A DNA stretch of 58,214 bases from Phenylobacterium conjunctum (GTDB lineage: Bacteria; Pseudomonadota; Alphaproteobacteria; Caulobacterales; Caulobacteraceae), in contig NZ_JBHTLQ010000025.1 of assembly GCF_042679085.1 (NCBI RefSeq), positions 1 to 58,214 of the forward strand, in the 5' to 3' direction. The translations under genes and the position numbers were made by a program. A model generated the notes under the pieces. That model searched no databases. It saw nothing but the letters and a program-made list of their open reading frames with translations, and was not told where the DNA came from. Below, piece after piece: positions 16,861-25,517 of this stretch (positions are counted from its first letter, which is position 1; the number at the start of each line of letters is the position of its first letter).

Positions 16861-17676
16861 TCAGGCGGCCTTGGCGCGGCGATCGCGCTCGCGCACCACC
16901 ACTTCGCGGGCGAGCTTCAGATAGGCCTGGCTGCCCGCGCACTTCAGGTCATAGACGAGCGCCGGCTTGCCGAAGCTCGGCGCCTCCGACACCCGCACAT
17001 TGCGGGGGATCACCGTGTTGTAGACCGTCTCGCCGAAGTGACCGCGGACGTCGCGAGCCACCTGTTCCGACAGGCTGTTGCGGCGGTCGTACATGGTCAG
17101 GACCACGCCCTGGATCTCAAGGTGCGGGTTCAGGCTGCCACGGACCAGCTCGATGGTGCGCATGAGCTGGGTGAGGCCTTCCAGGGCGAAGAACTCGCAC
17201 TGCAGGGGCACCAGCACCGCATCCGACGCGGCCATTGCGTTAACGGTCAGAAGGTTCAGGGACGGCGGGCAGTCGATGAGCACATAGGTGTACTCGCCGG
17301 CGGCGCGCAGGGGCTCCAACGCATCCCGCAGCTTGAAAGAACGGCGCGCCTGCTGGCCCAGCTCCAGCTCGACGCCGGACAGGTCCGGATCGGCGGGCAC
17401 CAGGTCGAGACCCGGCAGCTCGGTCTTCACGACGGCGTCGGCGATGACGCTTTCGCCCATCAGGACGTCATAGAGGGTGGTCTTGCGCTGGGCCCGGCCG
17501 ACGCCGAGGCCTGTGGAGGCGTTGCCCTGCGGATCGCTATCGATCAGCAGCACCTTCTCGCCGACCGCGGCCAAGGCGGTGCCCAGGTTGATGGCGGTCG
17601 TGGTCTTGCCCACCCCGCCCTTCTGGTTGGCGACCACCAGGATCCGCAAGCGCTTACCGCCAGTCTTACCGGCCAC
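16861..17676 (-). CDS. parA: Chromosome-partitioning ATPase ParA
   Basis: Deviant-Walker ATPase that forms the gradient along which ParB-parS moves to the new pole; 271 residues. The deviant Walker A is KGGVGKTTTAINLG (residues 19-32) with its signature first Lys. Walker A' is LLIDSDPQGNASTGLG and Walker B is YVLIDCPPSLNLLTVNA. DNA-binding basic residues appear near the C-terminus. The start overlaps the rsmG stop by 11 bases, so rsmG-parA-parB are translationally linked. Confidence 0.98.
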   Translation of the reverse strand: MAGKTGGKRLRILVVANQKGGVGKTTTAINLGTALAAVGEKVLLIDSDPQGNASTGLGVGRAQRKTTLYDVLMGESVIADAVVKTELPGLDLVPADPDLSGVELELGQQARRSFKLRDALEPLRAAGEYTYVLIDCPPSLNLLTVNAMAASDAVLVPLQCEFFALEGLTQLMRTIELVRGSLNPHLEIQGVVLTMYDRRNSLSEQVARDVRGHFGETVYNTVIPRNVRVSEAPSFGKPALVYDLKCAGSQAYLKLAREVVVRERDRRAKAA

Positions 17677-18307
17677 GACCCAGCCTCCTCACACGCACGA
17701 TTTGGCCTCTCACGTCACTCAAGCTCGGCAGCACATCTGCCTCGAAATCCCAGGACTTAGCGGCGTCTTCCAATTCGGCCCCAACATCTTGTCCCTTCAG
17801 GAACAGGGCGTCCGCGCCAAGGCGTAGGTATGGCCGGCCATACCCAAGCAACCGGGACAGCGGCGCGCAAGCCCGCGCCGTCACGATATCCACAGCCAGT
17901 GACAAGTCTTCCGCACGTGATTGGTGAACGGTCGCCGGAAGCTGCAATCCGGTCACCACCTCCGTCAGGAACCGGCACCGCTTGGCCATGGACTCCACCA
18001 GGTGGACATGGAAGCCGGGACGGTCTTTTCCGAGGATCGCCAGCACGATACCGGGCAAACCTGCGCCGGTGCCGAGATCGGCCCAGGTCAGGGCGTCCGG
18101 CGCCAGACGCAGCAGCTGGGCGGAGTCCCAGGCGTGGCGGTTCCAGTAGATGTCCAGCGTCGCGGGCCCAATCAGGTTCATCCGCTGGTTCCAATCGGCC
18201 AGGTATGACCGGTAGGACTCCAGGTCCGCGAGCGCCTGGTCGCTGCAGCCCGACGCGGCCTGGAAGCCGGCGGAGTCGTTGACCTCGGGCAGGGTGGTTT
18301 CAACCAT
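17666..18307 (-). CDS. rsmG: 16S rRNA (guanine527-N7)-methyltransferase RsmG
   Basis: SAM-dependent methyltransferase (GidB) that modifies G527 in the 530 loop of 16S rRNA; loss usually gives low-level streptomycin resistance. The N-terminus has YRSYLADWNQRMNLIGPAT, the SAM motif is TWADLGTGAGLPGIVLAI, and ARACAPLSRLLGYGRPYLR is typical. The ATG at 18307, four bases after the mnmG stop, gives 213 residues, near the E. coli length; an ATG at 18337 inside mnmG would add ten. Neither has a clear Shine-Dalgarno site, consistent with translational coupling. Confidence 0.93.
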   Translation of the reverse strand: MVETTLPEVNDSAGFQAASGCSDQALADLESYRSYLADWNQRMNLIGPATLDIYWNRHAWDSAQLLRLAPDALTWADLGTGAGLPGIVLAILGKDRPGFHVHLVESMAKRCRFLTEVVTGLQLPATVHQSRAEDLSLAVDIVTARACAPLSRLLGYGRPYLRLGADALFLKGQDVGAELEDAAKSWDFEADVLPSLSDVRGQIVRVRRLGRGR

Positions 18308-18311
18308 GGCT

Positions 18312-20165
18312 TCAGGCGGCGGTGCGGCGACGGACATGGGCGAGCAAGGCTGAAAGCGCCCCTGGCGTCATGCCCTCGATACGGGCGGCCTGACCAAGGG
18401 TGAGGGGGCGGACGGTGGCGAGCTTCTCGCGCACCTCGTTGGAGAGCCCGCCGACGGCGGCATAGTCCAGGTCCGCGGCCAGGCGCAGGTTCTCGTCGCG
18501 GCGGAAGGCCTCGGCGTCGGCGGCCTGGCGATCCAGATAGCCGGCGTACGACGCGTCGATCTCAACCTGCTCGCGGACCTCCGGACGCCAGGCCGACAGT
18601 TCCGGCCAGATGCGGGCGAGGTCTTCGAAGCTGATGGTCGGATAGGCGAGCAGTTGGGTCACGTCCCGGCGCTGGCCATCGGCCTTGACCGGCAGGCCGG
18701 CCTTTTCGGCCTCATTGGGCGTGAGCGTCAGGGCCGCGGCGCGAGCGCGGGCCTGCGCCAGAGCCTGGGACTTGTCGTTCCAGGCGCTGGCGCGGGCCGA
18801 ACCCACCACGCCCAGGGCCAAGCCCCGGTCCGTCAGGCGCTGGTCGGCGTTGTCGGCCCGCAGGGTGAGCCGGAACTCGGCGCGGCTGGTGAACATCCGA
18901 TAGGGCTCGGTGACTCCCCGGGTGACCAGGTCGTCGATCATCACCCCGATATAGGCCTCGTCGCGGCCGAACACGGCCGGATCGGACCCACCGGCGGCGC
19001 GGGCGGCGTTCAGGCCGGCGACCAGGCCCTGGGCGCCGGCTTCCTCATAGCCCGTGGTGCCGTTGATCTGGCCGGCGAGGTACAGGCCCGGCAGACGCTT
19101 GACCTCCAGGGTCGGCGCCAACTCGCGCGGATCGACGTAGTCGTATTCAATGGCGTAGCCGTAGCGTTTCACGTGCACGGCTTCGAGGCCCGGAATGGTC
19201 CGCAGGAACAGGGCCTGGGTTTCTTCCGACACCGAGGTCGAGATGCCGTTCGGATAGACGGTGTTGTCGTCCAGGCCTTCGGGCTCCAGGAAGATCTGGT
19301 GGCTGGTCTTGTCGGCGAACCGGACCACCTTGTCCTCGATAGAGGGGCAGTAGCGGGGGCCGCGGCCATTGATCCGGCCGCCATAGACCGCCGACTCCGA
19401 CAGACGCTCGGCGATGATCCGATGCGTCTCTTCCGTCGTGTAGGTGACGCCGCAGGCGATCTGCGGGACCGTGATCTTGTCGGTCAGGAAGGAGAAGGGG
19501 ACCGGCTCGGCGTCTGCGTCCTGCATTTCCAGCCGATCCCAGGCGATGGTCGAACCGTCCAGGCGCGCCGGGGTGCCGGTCTTCAGCCGACCCATGGACA
19601 GGCCCAGACTGTAGAGGCGGTCCGAGAGGCCGATGGCGGGCGCGTCGCCGACGCGGCCCGCGGGAATGCGGGTCTCGCCGAGGTGGATGATCCCTTTGAG
19701 GAAGGTGCCCGTGGTCAGGACCACGCAGGCAGCGGCGTAGGTGTTTCCCGTGGCGCCAACCACGCCGGCGACCTTGTCCTCCACCACCAGCAGATCCTCG
19801 ACCGCCTCGGCGCGGATCTCCAGGTTCGGCGTCGCGGCCAGTTCGGCCTGCATGGCTTCGCGATAGAGCCTGCGGTCGATCTGGGAGCGGGGACCGCGCA
19901 CGGCGGCGCCCTTGGAGCGGTTCAGCAGGCGGAACTGGATGCCAGCCTTGTCAGCCAGACGGCCCATGACGCCGTCGAGGGCGTCGATCTCGCGGACCAG
20001 ATGCCCCTTACCCAGACCGCCGATGGCCGGGTTGCAGCTCATCTCGCCGATGGTTTCGAGCTTGTGGGTGAGCAGCAGGGTGCGCGCGCCAAAGCGGGCG
20101 GACGCCGCCGCCGCCTCGCAGCCTGCATGGCCGCCGCCGATGATGATCACGTCCCAGGCGCTCAC
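18312..20165 (-). CDS. mnmG: tRNA uridine-5-carboxymethylaminomethyl modification enzyme MnmG
   Basis: FAD-dependent partner of MnmE that makes cmnm5 at wobble U34 of several tRNAs. The FAD-binding GGGHAGCEAAAASARFGARTL is near the N-terminus. CNPAIGGLGKGHLVREIDALDG, FRLLNRSKGAAVRGPRSQIDR and the C-terminal GLSNEVREKLATVRPLTLGQAARIEGMTPGALSALL are all diagnostic. The 617-residue length is normal. Its start is 168 bases from the mnmE stop; that gap holds two parS sites. Confidence 0.98.
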   Translation of the reverse strand: MSAWDVIIIGGGHAGCEAAAASARFGARTLLLTHKLETIGEMSCNPAIGGLGKGHLVREIDALDGVMGRLADKAGIQFRLLNRSKGAAVRGPRSQIDRRLYREAMQAELAATPNLEIRAEAVEDLLVVEDKVAGVVGATGNTYAAACVVLTTGTFLKGIIHLGETRIPAGRVGDAPAIGLSDRLYSLGLSMGRLKTGTPARLDGSTIAWDRLEMQDADAEPVPFSFLTDKITVPQIACGVTYTTEETHRIIAERLSESAVYGGRINGRGPRYCPSIEDKVVRFADKTSHQIFLEPEGLDDNTVYPNGISTSVSEETQALFLRTIPGLEAVHVKRYGYAIEYDYVDPRELAPTLEVKRLPGLYLAGQINGTTGYEEAGAQGLVAGLNAARAAGGSDPAVFGRDEAYIGVMIDDLVTRGVTEPYRMFTSRAEFRLTLRADNADQRLTDRGLALGVVGSARASAWNDKSQALAQARARAAALTLTPNEAEKAGLPVKADGQRRDVTQLLAYPTISFEDLARIWPELSAWRPEVREQVEIDASYAGYLDRQAADAEAFRRDENLRLAADLDYAAVGGLSNEVREKLATVRPLTLGQAARIEGMTPGALSALLAHVRRRTAA

Positions 20166-20222
20166 GTCCGGTCCCTCTGGCGTCTAGATGGGAGGGCTGG
20201 GTCTATAGCGGAAGGGCGGCGG

Positions 20223-20238
20223 TGTTTCACGTGAAACA
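20223..20238. other. parS site 1 (perfect 16-bp palindrome)
   Basis: TGTTTCACGTGAAACA, identical to the consensus ParB-binding site, between mnmG and mnmE. It is about 3.4 kb from parB and about 8 kb from the presumed origin. Confidence 0.95.
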
Positions 20239-20315
20239 TCGCCCCGAACGTCCCTGGGGCGATTTAGGCGCTTGGTGAAGTGGTTCCGGACCCCGATTTT
20301 CCGCACCATCCGGAG

Positions 20316-20331
20316 TGTTTCACGTGAAACA
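20316..20331. other. parS site 2 (perfect 16-bp palindrome)
   Basis: A second TGTTTCACGTGAAACA, 93 bases from the first and just downstream of the mnmE stop. The paired arrangement gives two ParB loading points in one short gap. Confidence 0.95.
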
Positions 20332-20333
20332 CC

Positions 20334-21671
20334 TTATTTACCAATGCAGAAGCTCGAGAAGACCCGGTCGAGCACGTCTTCAGCGCCGATGCGGCCGGTG
20401 ATCCGGTCCAGGGCCCGACCGGCCAGACGCACGTCCTCAGCGGCCAGCTCAAGATCCTCGTCATGGGCCCGCGCCCGCTTCAGACGCTCCAGGGCCTCCG
20501 AGAGCAGGGCGGCATGCCGCAGACGGGTCGCGGCCGGCGGCTCAGATCCTGCCAGTTCGCTCACCACCCGGTCGGTCAGCACCTGTTCCAGCGCGGCCAG
20601 GCCTTCCGTTTCACGCGCGCTGAGCCTGTGCAGCTCCAACTCCAGGGCGCGGGCTTCCACCTGAGCGCGGCCCGTCTCCGCGCCCGGCGGCAAGTCCGCC
20701 TTGGAGATCAGGCAGAAATCACCGGCCTTCAAGCCCGGCGGCGGCGGGGCTGGGGTCTCGCCCGCACCATCCACCACCCAGACACGCAGATCCGCCGACG
20801 CCGACCAGGCCTGGGCGCGGCGCACCCCTTCGGCCTCCACCTCGTCCGCGGTGTCGCGTTGACCGGCCGTGTCAGCGAGCAGCACCTTGTAGCCGCCCAG
20901 GCGCAGGGGGACCTCAATCACGTCCCGTGTGGTGCCGGGAATGGCGGTGACGATGGCCGCCTCCCGCCGCGCCAGGGCGTTCAGCAAGGTGCTCTTACCG
21001 GCGTTGGGCGCTCCGACCAGGGCGATCCGGAAGCCCTCACGGACCCGCTCGCCCCGCTCGGCGCCTTCAATGGCGGCCTCCAGCTCGGCGATCAGCAGGT
21101 CCAGAGCCGGGCGGGCGCGGTCCGCCACGTCCGCGGGGACTTCTTCGTCGGGAAAGTCCACCGCGGCCTCGAACATGGCCAGGGCCTCGATCAGTTGGTC
21201 CCGCCATCCCGACTGGGCGCGGCCCAGGGCGCCATCTAGCTGGTCCAGGGCCTGACGGCGCTGGGCCTCGGTCTCGGCGTCAATCAGGTCGGCGACCCCT
21301 TCGGCCTGGGCCAGGTCCAGCTTGCCGTTCTCGAAGGCGCGACGCGTGAATTCTCCGGGCTCAGCCAGGCGAAGGCCCAGGCCTGCGAGGGCCTCCAGCA
21401 GGCCGGCGACCACGGCGGCCCCGCCGTGCACGTGAAACTCGGCGCTATCCTCGCCCGTGTAGCTCGCGGGGCTCGGGAACCACAGCACCAGGGCCTGGTC
21501 GATCAGCCGCCCATCCGCGGCCTTCAGGCGGCGCAAACTGGCCAGACGAGGTTGGGGCAGCTTGCCGGCCAGCGTCTTTAGAGCGTCGCCGCTGCCGGGA
21601 CCGGACAGGCGCACGACCGCCACCGCCGCCCGGCCAGGCGCGGTGGCCGGCGCGAAGATCGTGTCGGTCAT
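20334..21671 (-). CDS. mnmE: tRNA modification GTPase MnmE
   Basis: Potassium-activated GTPase that works with MnmG on tRNA wobble uridines; 445 residues. The N-terminal folate-binding domain starts DTIFAPATAPGRAAVAVVRLSG and includes YTGEDSAEFHVHGG. The inserted G domain has P-loop LVGAPNAGKSTLLNAL, the switch region AIVTAIPGTTRDVIE, G3 DTAG and a G4-type SKAD. The C-terminus is the required CIGK (Cys plus Gly-Lys). The start overlaps the stop of the DUF6489 gene by four bases (ATGA). Confidence 0.97.
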   Translation of the reverse strand: MTDTIFAPATAPGRAAVAVVRLSGPGSGDALKTLAGKLPQPRLASLRRLKAADGRLIDQALVLWFPSPASYTGEDSAEFHVHGGAAVVAGLLEALAGLGLRLAEPGEFTRRAFENGKLDLAQAEGVADLIDAETEAQRRQALDQLDGALGRAQSGWRDQLIEALAMFEAAVDFPDEEVPADVADRARPALDLLIAELEAAIEGAERGERVREGFRIALVGAPNAGKSTLLNALARREAAIVTAIPGTTRDVIEVPLRLGGYKVLLADTAGQRDTADEVEAEGVRRAQAWSASADLRVWVVDGAGETPAPPPPGLKAGDFCLISKADLPPGAETGRAQVEARALELELHRLSARETEGLAALEQVLTDRVVSELAGSEPPAATRLRHAALLSEALERLKRARAHDEDLELAAEDVRLAGRALDRITGRIGAEDVLDRVFSSFCIGK

Positions 21672-21907
21672 TTCGGACGGGCGGCGCCCATGCCGATATC
21701 CATCAGCTTGCGGAACTGCTCCTGGGCCCCCGCCCCGAAGGCCGCCCAGCTCTTCATTAGCTCATCCGGCGACAGCATGGCCATGTTGGAGGTCATGCGG
21801 GCCTGCATCTCCTCCACCAGCTTCTCATTGAGGCCGGTGACATCGGGCAGGCCGAGGAAGGTTCGGGCCTCCTGCGGGGTGCAGTCGATCTCAATGGTCA
21901 TCTTCAT
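21668..21907 (-). CDS. DUF6489-type small protein
   Basis: A 79-residue acidic/helical protein (MKMTIEIDCTPQEARTFLGL, then a helix with LNEKLVEEMQARM). It resembles the small alphaproteobacterial family usually found directly before mnmE. The C-terminal half (SWAAFGAGAQEQFRKLMDIGMG) loosely resembles phasin/PHA-granule segments, but no function can be assigned. ATGA overlap with mnmE indicates coupled translation. An ATG at 21901 is a shorter alternative. Confidence 0.75.
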   Translation of the reverse strand: MKMTIEIDCTPQEARTFLGLPDVTGLNEKLVEEMQARMTSNMAMLSPDELMKSWAAFGAGAQEQFRKLMDIGMGAARPK

Positions 21908-21998
21908 GGGTGCGGACCCCTGGAATGGAAGCGACCTTTATGGGGGGCGTTGGGGCGGAAACGCTAGGGGGTTCGCAATCTGAACCCTCGCCCCCATG

Positions 21999-22062
21999 GG
22001 GGGAGAGGGCAGGGTGAGGGGGCCAGCGCGGCGCCAAACTCCTCACCCCGACCCTCTCCCCG
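21999..22062. repeat. REP-like imperfect inverted repeat
   Basis: The left arm GGGGAGAGGGCAGGGTGAGGGG (about 22000-22021) and the right arm CCTCACCCCGACCCTCTCCCC (22041-22061) are near-perfect inverted copies around a 19-base centre. The gap from 21908 to 22184 has no gene. It would form a strong hairpin and resembles the CTCACCC-type intergenic repeats of Alphaproteobacteria. Confidence 0.65.
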
Positions 22063-22155
22063 CTCGCTGGGCGAGGGGGCAATCCAAGCTGCTCCCCGGC
22101 CGGGGAGGAACATTTTCCCGTATCCAGCTGTCGCCGTGGCGCGTTAGGACTCGCG

Positions 22156-22171
22156 TCCTTCACGTGAAACC
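22156..22171. other. Degenerate parS-like site
   Basis: TCCTTCACGTGAAACC keeps the CACGTG core and nearly all of one half of the consensus, with two changes in the left arm and one in the right. It lies 14 bases before the dienelactone hydrolase ATG. It may be a weak ParB site; low sequence specificity is possible. Confidence 0.45.
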
Positions 22172-22184
22172 CCGGGAGCCGCAC

Positions 22185-22880
22185 ATGGGCGAGACCACCA
22201 CCATCACCACCTCCGACGGAAGCTTCTCCGCCTATGTGGCGCGGCCGGCCAAGGCCAAGGCCCCGGCGGTCGTCGTCATTCAGGAGATCTTCGGGGTCAA
22301 TGCGGTGATGCGCGAGATCACCGACGGCCTGGCGGCTCAGGGCTATCTGGCCATCTGCCCCGACCTGTTCTGGCGGATCGAGCCCGGTGTCGACATCACC
22401 GACAAGTCCGAGGCCGAGTGGAAGAAGGCGTTCGAACTGTTCAACGCCTTTGACGCCGACAAGGGCGCCGAGGACATCGCCGCCACCATCGACGCCATCC
22501 GGGCGGATCCGGGGTGCACCGGCAAGGTGGGCAGCGTCGGCTTCTGCCTGGGCGGCAAGATGGCCTTCCTGACCGCGGCCCGCACCGACTGCGACGCTTC
22601 GGTCTCCTACTATGGCGTGGGCATCGAGGGCCTGACCGGCGAGGCCGAGAAGATCCAGCGGCCCCTGATGCTGCACATCGCCGAGGAGGATCAGTTTGTG
22701 CCCAAGCCCGCCCAGGAGATCATTGTCCAGGCGCTCAAGAACCATCCCCAGGTGACGATCCACACCTATGCCGGCCGCGACCACGCCTTCGCCCGGCCGG
22801 GCGGGGAGCACTATGACGAGGCCGACGCCAAGCTGGCCGGCGGCCGCACCCTGACCTTCTTCGCCGAACACCTGGGCTGA
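22185..22880 (+). CDS. Dienelactone hydrolase family protein
   Basis: An alpha/beta-hydrolase of 231 residues. The N-terminal pattern MGETTTITTSDGSFSAYVARP and VVIQEIFGVNAVMREITDGLA match carboxymethylenebutenolidase-type enzymes. The nucleophile is Cys in VGFCLGGKMAF; the acid is probably in IAEEDQF and the His is in GRDHAFARPG. No aromatic-degradation genes are nearby, so the real substrate is unknown. The ATG at 22185 has GGGAG about ten bases upstream. It is four bases from the next gene, so the two probably form an operon. Confidence 0.88.
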   Translation: MGETTTITTSDGSFSAYVARPAKAKAPAVVVIQEIFGVNAVMREITDGLAAQGYLAICPDLFWRIEPGVDITDKSEAEWKKAFELFNAFDADKGAEDIAATIDAIRADPGCTGKVGSVGFCLGGKMAFLTAARTDCDASVSYYGVGIEGLTGEAEKIQRPLMLHIAEEDQFVPKPAQEIIVQALKNHPQVTIHTYAGRDHAFARPGGEHYDEADAKLAGGRTLTFFAEHLG

Positions 22881-22883
22881 ACC

Positions 22884-23855
22884 ATGCGCGCCATTCGTTT
22901 CGACAAGACCGGCGGCCCTGAGGTCCTCACCCTGGCCGACGTGCCGAAGCCGGAGCCCAAGGCCGACGAGATCCTGGTCAAGCACCAGGCCATCGGCATC
23001 AACTTCATCGACACCTATCACCGCTCGGGCCTCTACCCCGTGCGCCTGCCTTCGGGCCTCGGCATGGAAGCGGCCGGCGTGGTCGAGGCGGTGGGGGAGG
23101 GCGTGACCCGCTTCGCCCCCGGAGACCTGGTGGCCTATGCCTCTGGGCCTATCGGCGCCTATGCCGAATACGCCGCGACTCCGGCCGAGCGGGCGGTCCG
23201 TCTGCCGGCGGGCGTGTCCGCGGCGGTGGGCGCCGCGGTGCTGTTGAAGGGCATGACGGCCGAGTTCCTGGTCCGCCGCTGTTTCCCGGTCCAGGCCGGT
23301 CAGACGATCCTGGTCCATGCCGCCGCCGGCGGGGTGGGCCAGATCCTGCTGCAATGGGCCAAGATCATCGGGGCGACGGTGATCGCCACGGTGGGGTCGC
23401 AGGACAAGGCTGAGCGGGTGAAGACCCTGGGCGCCGACCACGTCATCCTCTACCGCGACCAGGACGTGGCCGCCGAGGTTCGTCGGATCACCGGCGGGGT
23501 GGGCGTGCCGGTCGTCTATGACTCGGTGGGCGCGGCGACCTTCGAAGGCAGCCTGGCCAGCCTGGCGCGTCGGGGCATGCTGGTGTCCTACGGCAACGCC
23601 TCAGGTCCGGCTCCGGCCATCGAGCCCGGGCGGCTGTCCCGGATGGGCTCGCTGTTCCTGACCCGTCCGACCCTGTTCGACTATGTCGCCACCCAAGCCG
23701 AGCTCGACGACAGCGCCCAGGCCCTGTTCGGCCTGATCGCCGCCGGCAAGATCGAGGTGGAGATCGGCCAGACCTTCCCGCTGGCGGAAGCGCGGCGGGC
23801 GCACGAGACCCTGGAGAGCCGGGCGACGGTGGGAGCGAGTTTGTTGATTCCGTAG
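22884..23855 (+). CDS. qor: Quinone oxidoreductase (zinc-free MDR family)
   Basis: NADPH-dependent quinone reductase-type enzyme of 323 residues. The N-terminus (MRAIRFDKTGGPEVLTLADVPKPEP) and INFIDTYHRSGLYPVRLPSGLGMEAAG match the Qor/zeta-crystallin group, including NFIDTYHRSG. The Rossmann motif is HAAAGGVGQILLQWAK. No structural-zinc Cys cluster is present, as expected. It is four bases downstream of the dienelactone hydrolase gene. Confidence 0.92.
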   Translation: MRAIRFDKTGGPEVLTLADVPKPEPKADEILVKHQAIGINFIDTYHRSGLYPVRLPSGLGMEAAGVVEAVGEGVTRFAPGDLVAYASGPIGAYAEYAATPAERAVRLPAGVSAAVGAAVLLKGMTAEFLVRRCFPVQAGQTILVHAAAGGVGQILLQWAKIIGATVIATVGSQDKAERVKTLGADHVILYRDQDVAAEVRRITGGVGVPVVYDSVGAATFEGSLASLARRGMLVSYGNASGPAPAIEPGRLSRMGSLFLTRPTLFDYVATQAELDDSAQALFGLIAAGKIEVEIGQTFPLAEARRAHETLESRATVGASLLIP

Positions 23856-23862
23856 GAGGGGT

Positions 23863-23911
23863 CCTTCTCCCCTTGTGGGAGAAGGTGGCCCGAAGGGCCG
23901 GATGAGGGGTC
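23863..23911 (+). repeat. CCTTCTCCCC-type dispersed repeat, copy A
   Basis: Starts CCTTCTCCCCTTGTGGGAGA and ends GATGAGGGGTC, with an internal GGCCCGAAGGGCC hairpin. The same family occurs inverted at 23971-24023 and again at 34160-34213. It sits just after the quinone oxidoreductase stop. Confidence 0.75.
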
Positions 23912-23970
23912 GCAACCCCTTGTCCGGCCTTTCTTTTGGCTGATTTCAGCCCCGCGGTGAGGCCGAGAGA

Positions 23971-24023
23971 CCCCTCATCCGACCTGGCTCCGCCAGGCCA
24001 CCTTCTCCCACAAGGGGAGAAGG
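23971..24023 (-). repeat. CCTTCTCCCC-type dispersed repeat, copy B (inverted)
   Basis: Reads as copy A on the minus strand, with inner arm TGGCCTGGCGGAGCCAGG in place of GGCCCGAAGGGCC. Copies A and B together form a roughly 160-base inverted repeat. A parS site begins one base after this copy. Confidence 0.75.
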
Positions 24024-24024
24024 G

Positions 24025-24040
24025 TGTTTCACGTGAAACA
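24025..24040. other. parS site 3 (perfect 16-bp palindrome)
   Basis: TGTTTCACGTGAAACA between the quinone oxidoreductase gene and rho, about 4.4 kb from the presumed origin. It is the origin-nearest parS in the window and directly abuts an inverted repeat. Confidence 0.95.
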
Positions 24041-24086
24041 CGTTTCGATTCAGACAATTAGCAGCTCCCCCAAAGGGGGAGTAACT

Positions 24087-25517
24087 TTACGTGTTCATCG
24101 ACTGGAAGAAGTCGTCGTTGTTCTTGGACTGGCGCAGCTTGTCGAGCAGGAACTCGATCGCATCCTGGGCGCCCATCGGGTTGAGGATGCGGCGCAGGAT
24201 GTAGGTCTTCTGCAGGTGGGCCTTGTCGGTGATGAGCTCTTCCTTGCGGGTGCCGGACTTGAGCACGTCGATGGCCGGGAAGATGCGCTTGTCCGCGACC
24301 TTGCGGTCCAGGATGATTTCCGAGTTACCCGTGCCCTTGAACTCTTCGAAGATGACTTCGTCCATCCGGCTGCCGGTGTCGATCAGCGCGGTGGCGATGA
24401 TGGTCAGGGAACCACCTTCCTCGATATTCCGGGCGGCGCCGAAGAAGCGCTTCGGGCGCTGCAGGGCGTTGGCGTCCACACCGCCGGTCAGCACCTTGCC
24501 CGAGGACGGCACCACGGTGTTGTAGGCGCGGCCGAGGCGGGTGACCGAGTCCAGCAGGATGACGACGTCACGCTTGTGCTCGACAAGGCGCTTGGCCTTC
24601 TCGATGACCATCTCAGCCACCTGGACGTGGCGGGTCGCCGGCTCGTCGAAGGTGGAGGACACGACCTCGCCCCGCACGGTGCGGCGCATGTCGGTGACTT
24701 CTTCCGGGCGCTCGTCGATCAGAAGGACGATCAGGTAGCACTCGGGGTGGTTGGTCTCGATGGACTTGGCGATGTTCTGCAGCATCACCGTCTTACCGAC
24801 CCGCGGCGGGGCGGTGATCAGGCAGCGCTGACCCTTGCCCAGCGGGGCGACGATATCGATGACCCGGCCGGAGCGATCCTTCAGGGTGGGGTCGTCCAGC
24901 TCCATCTTAAGCCGCTCGTCGGGATAGAGCGGGGTCAGGTTGTCGAACAGGACCTTGTGGCGGACGTTCTCGGGGTTCTCGAAATTGGTCTGGTCGACCT
25001 TGACCAGGGCGAAGTAACGCTCACCCTCGCGCGGCGCGCGGATGCCGCCGTCGACGGTGTCGCCGGTGCGCAGGCCGAACTTCCGGATCTGGGAGGGGCT
25101 GACATAGATGTCGTCAGGGCCCGGCAGATAGTTGGCTTCCGGCGAGCGGAGATAGCCGAAACCGTCGGGCAGCACCTCGAGGGTGCCAGAGCCGGAGATC
25201 TCGACCCCTTCCTCGGCCAGCACCTTCAGGATCGCGAACATCATGTCCTGCTTGCGCATGGAGTTCGCGTTTTCGATCTCCAGGGTCTCCGCGAAGGACA
25301 GCAGGTCGGCGGGCGACTTGTCCTTCAGCTCCTGGAGGGACATGCGGGTCAGGCCCATGGCGGCGATGGCCTGGGCGACTTCGTTGGGCTGATCGTCTTC
25401 GCCCTCGGCCTCGGCCGCCTCGGCGGCGTCGCCCACCTGGGCCTCGAGGGCTTCAGCCTCGGCGGTCAGGTCCTCGCCCAGGGTGTGGGCGGTTTCGTCT
25501 TGGTTTTCTTCGGACAT
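24087..25517 (-). CDS. rho: Transcription termination factor Rho
   Basis: RNA-dependent hexameric helicase that ends transcription; 476 residues. A negatively charged N-terminal extension (residues 1-50, Glu/Asp/Ala-rich) precedes the Rho N-domain (MSLQELKDKSPADLLSFAE). The cold-shock RNA-binding domain follows (GFGYLRSPEANYLPGPDDIYVSPSQIRKFGL), then the ATPase with P-loop APPRVGKTVML, Walker B CYLIVLLIDERPEEV and the Q/R-loop segment. The extension is longer than in E. coli (419 residues) and typical of many Alphaproteobacteria. ATG at 25517. Confidence 0.98.
   Translation of the reverse strand: MSEENQDETAHTLGEDLTAEAEALEAQVGDAAEAAEAEGEDDQPNEVAQAIAAMGLTRMSLQELKDKSPADLLSFAETLEIENANSMRKQDMMFAILKVLAEEGVEISGSGTLEVLPDGFGYLRSPEANYLPGPDDIYVSPSQIRKFGLRTGDTVDGGIRAPREGERYFALVKVDQTNFENPENVRHKVLFDNLTPLYPDERLKMELDDPTLKDRSGRVIDIVAPLGKGQRCLITAPPRVGKTVMLQNIAKSIETNHPECYLIVLLIDERPEEVTDMRRTVRGEVVSSTFDEPATRHVQVAEMVIEKAKRLVEHKRDVVILLDSVTRLGRAYNTVVPSSGKVLTGGVDANALQRPKRFFGAARNIEEGGSLTIIATALIDTGSRMDEVIFEEFKGTGNSEIILDRKVADKRIFPAIDVLKSGTRKEELITDKAHLQKTYILRRILNPMGAQDAIEFLLDKLRQSKNNDDFFQSMNT

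Noticed and set aside
16850..16942. N-terminal extension of ParB
   Set aside because: The frame opens 31 codons earlier inside parA, but MAEKRGLGRGLSALLG is the canonical ParB start and has a ribosome-binding site at the right distance.
17886..17894. ATATCCACA as a DnaA box in rsmG
   Set aside because: One mismatch from consensus but within a coding region and isolated; expected by chance in a window of this size.
19166..19181. Possible fifth parS (GTTTCACGTGCACGG) within mnmG
   Set aside because: Only one half matches the palindrome; the right arm is lost and the sequence encodes conserved protein residues.
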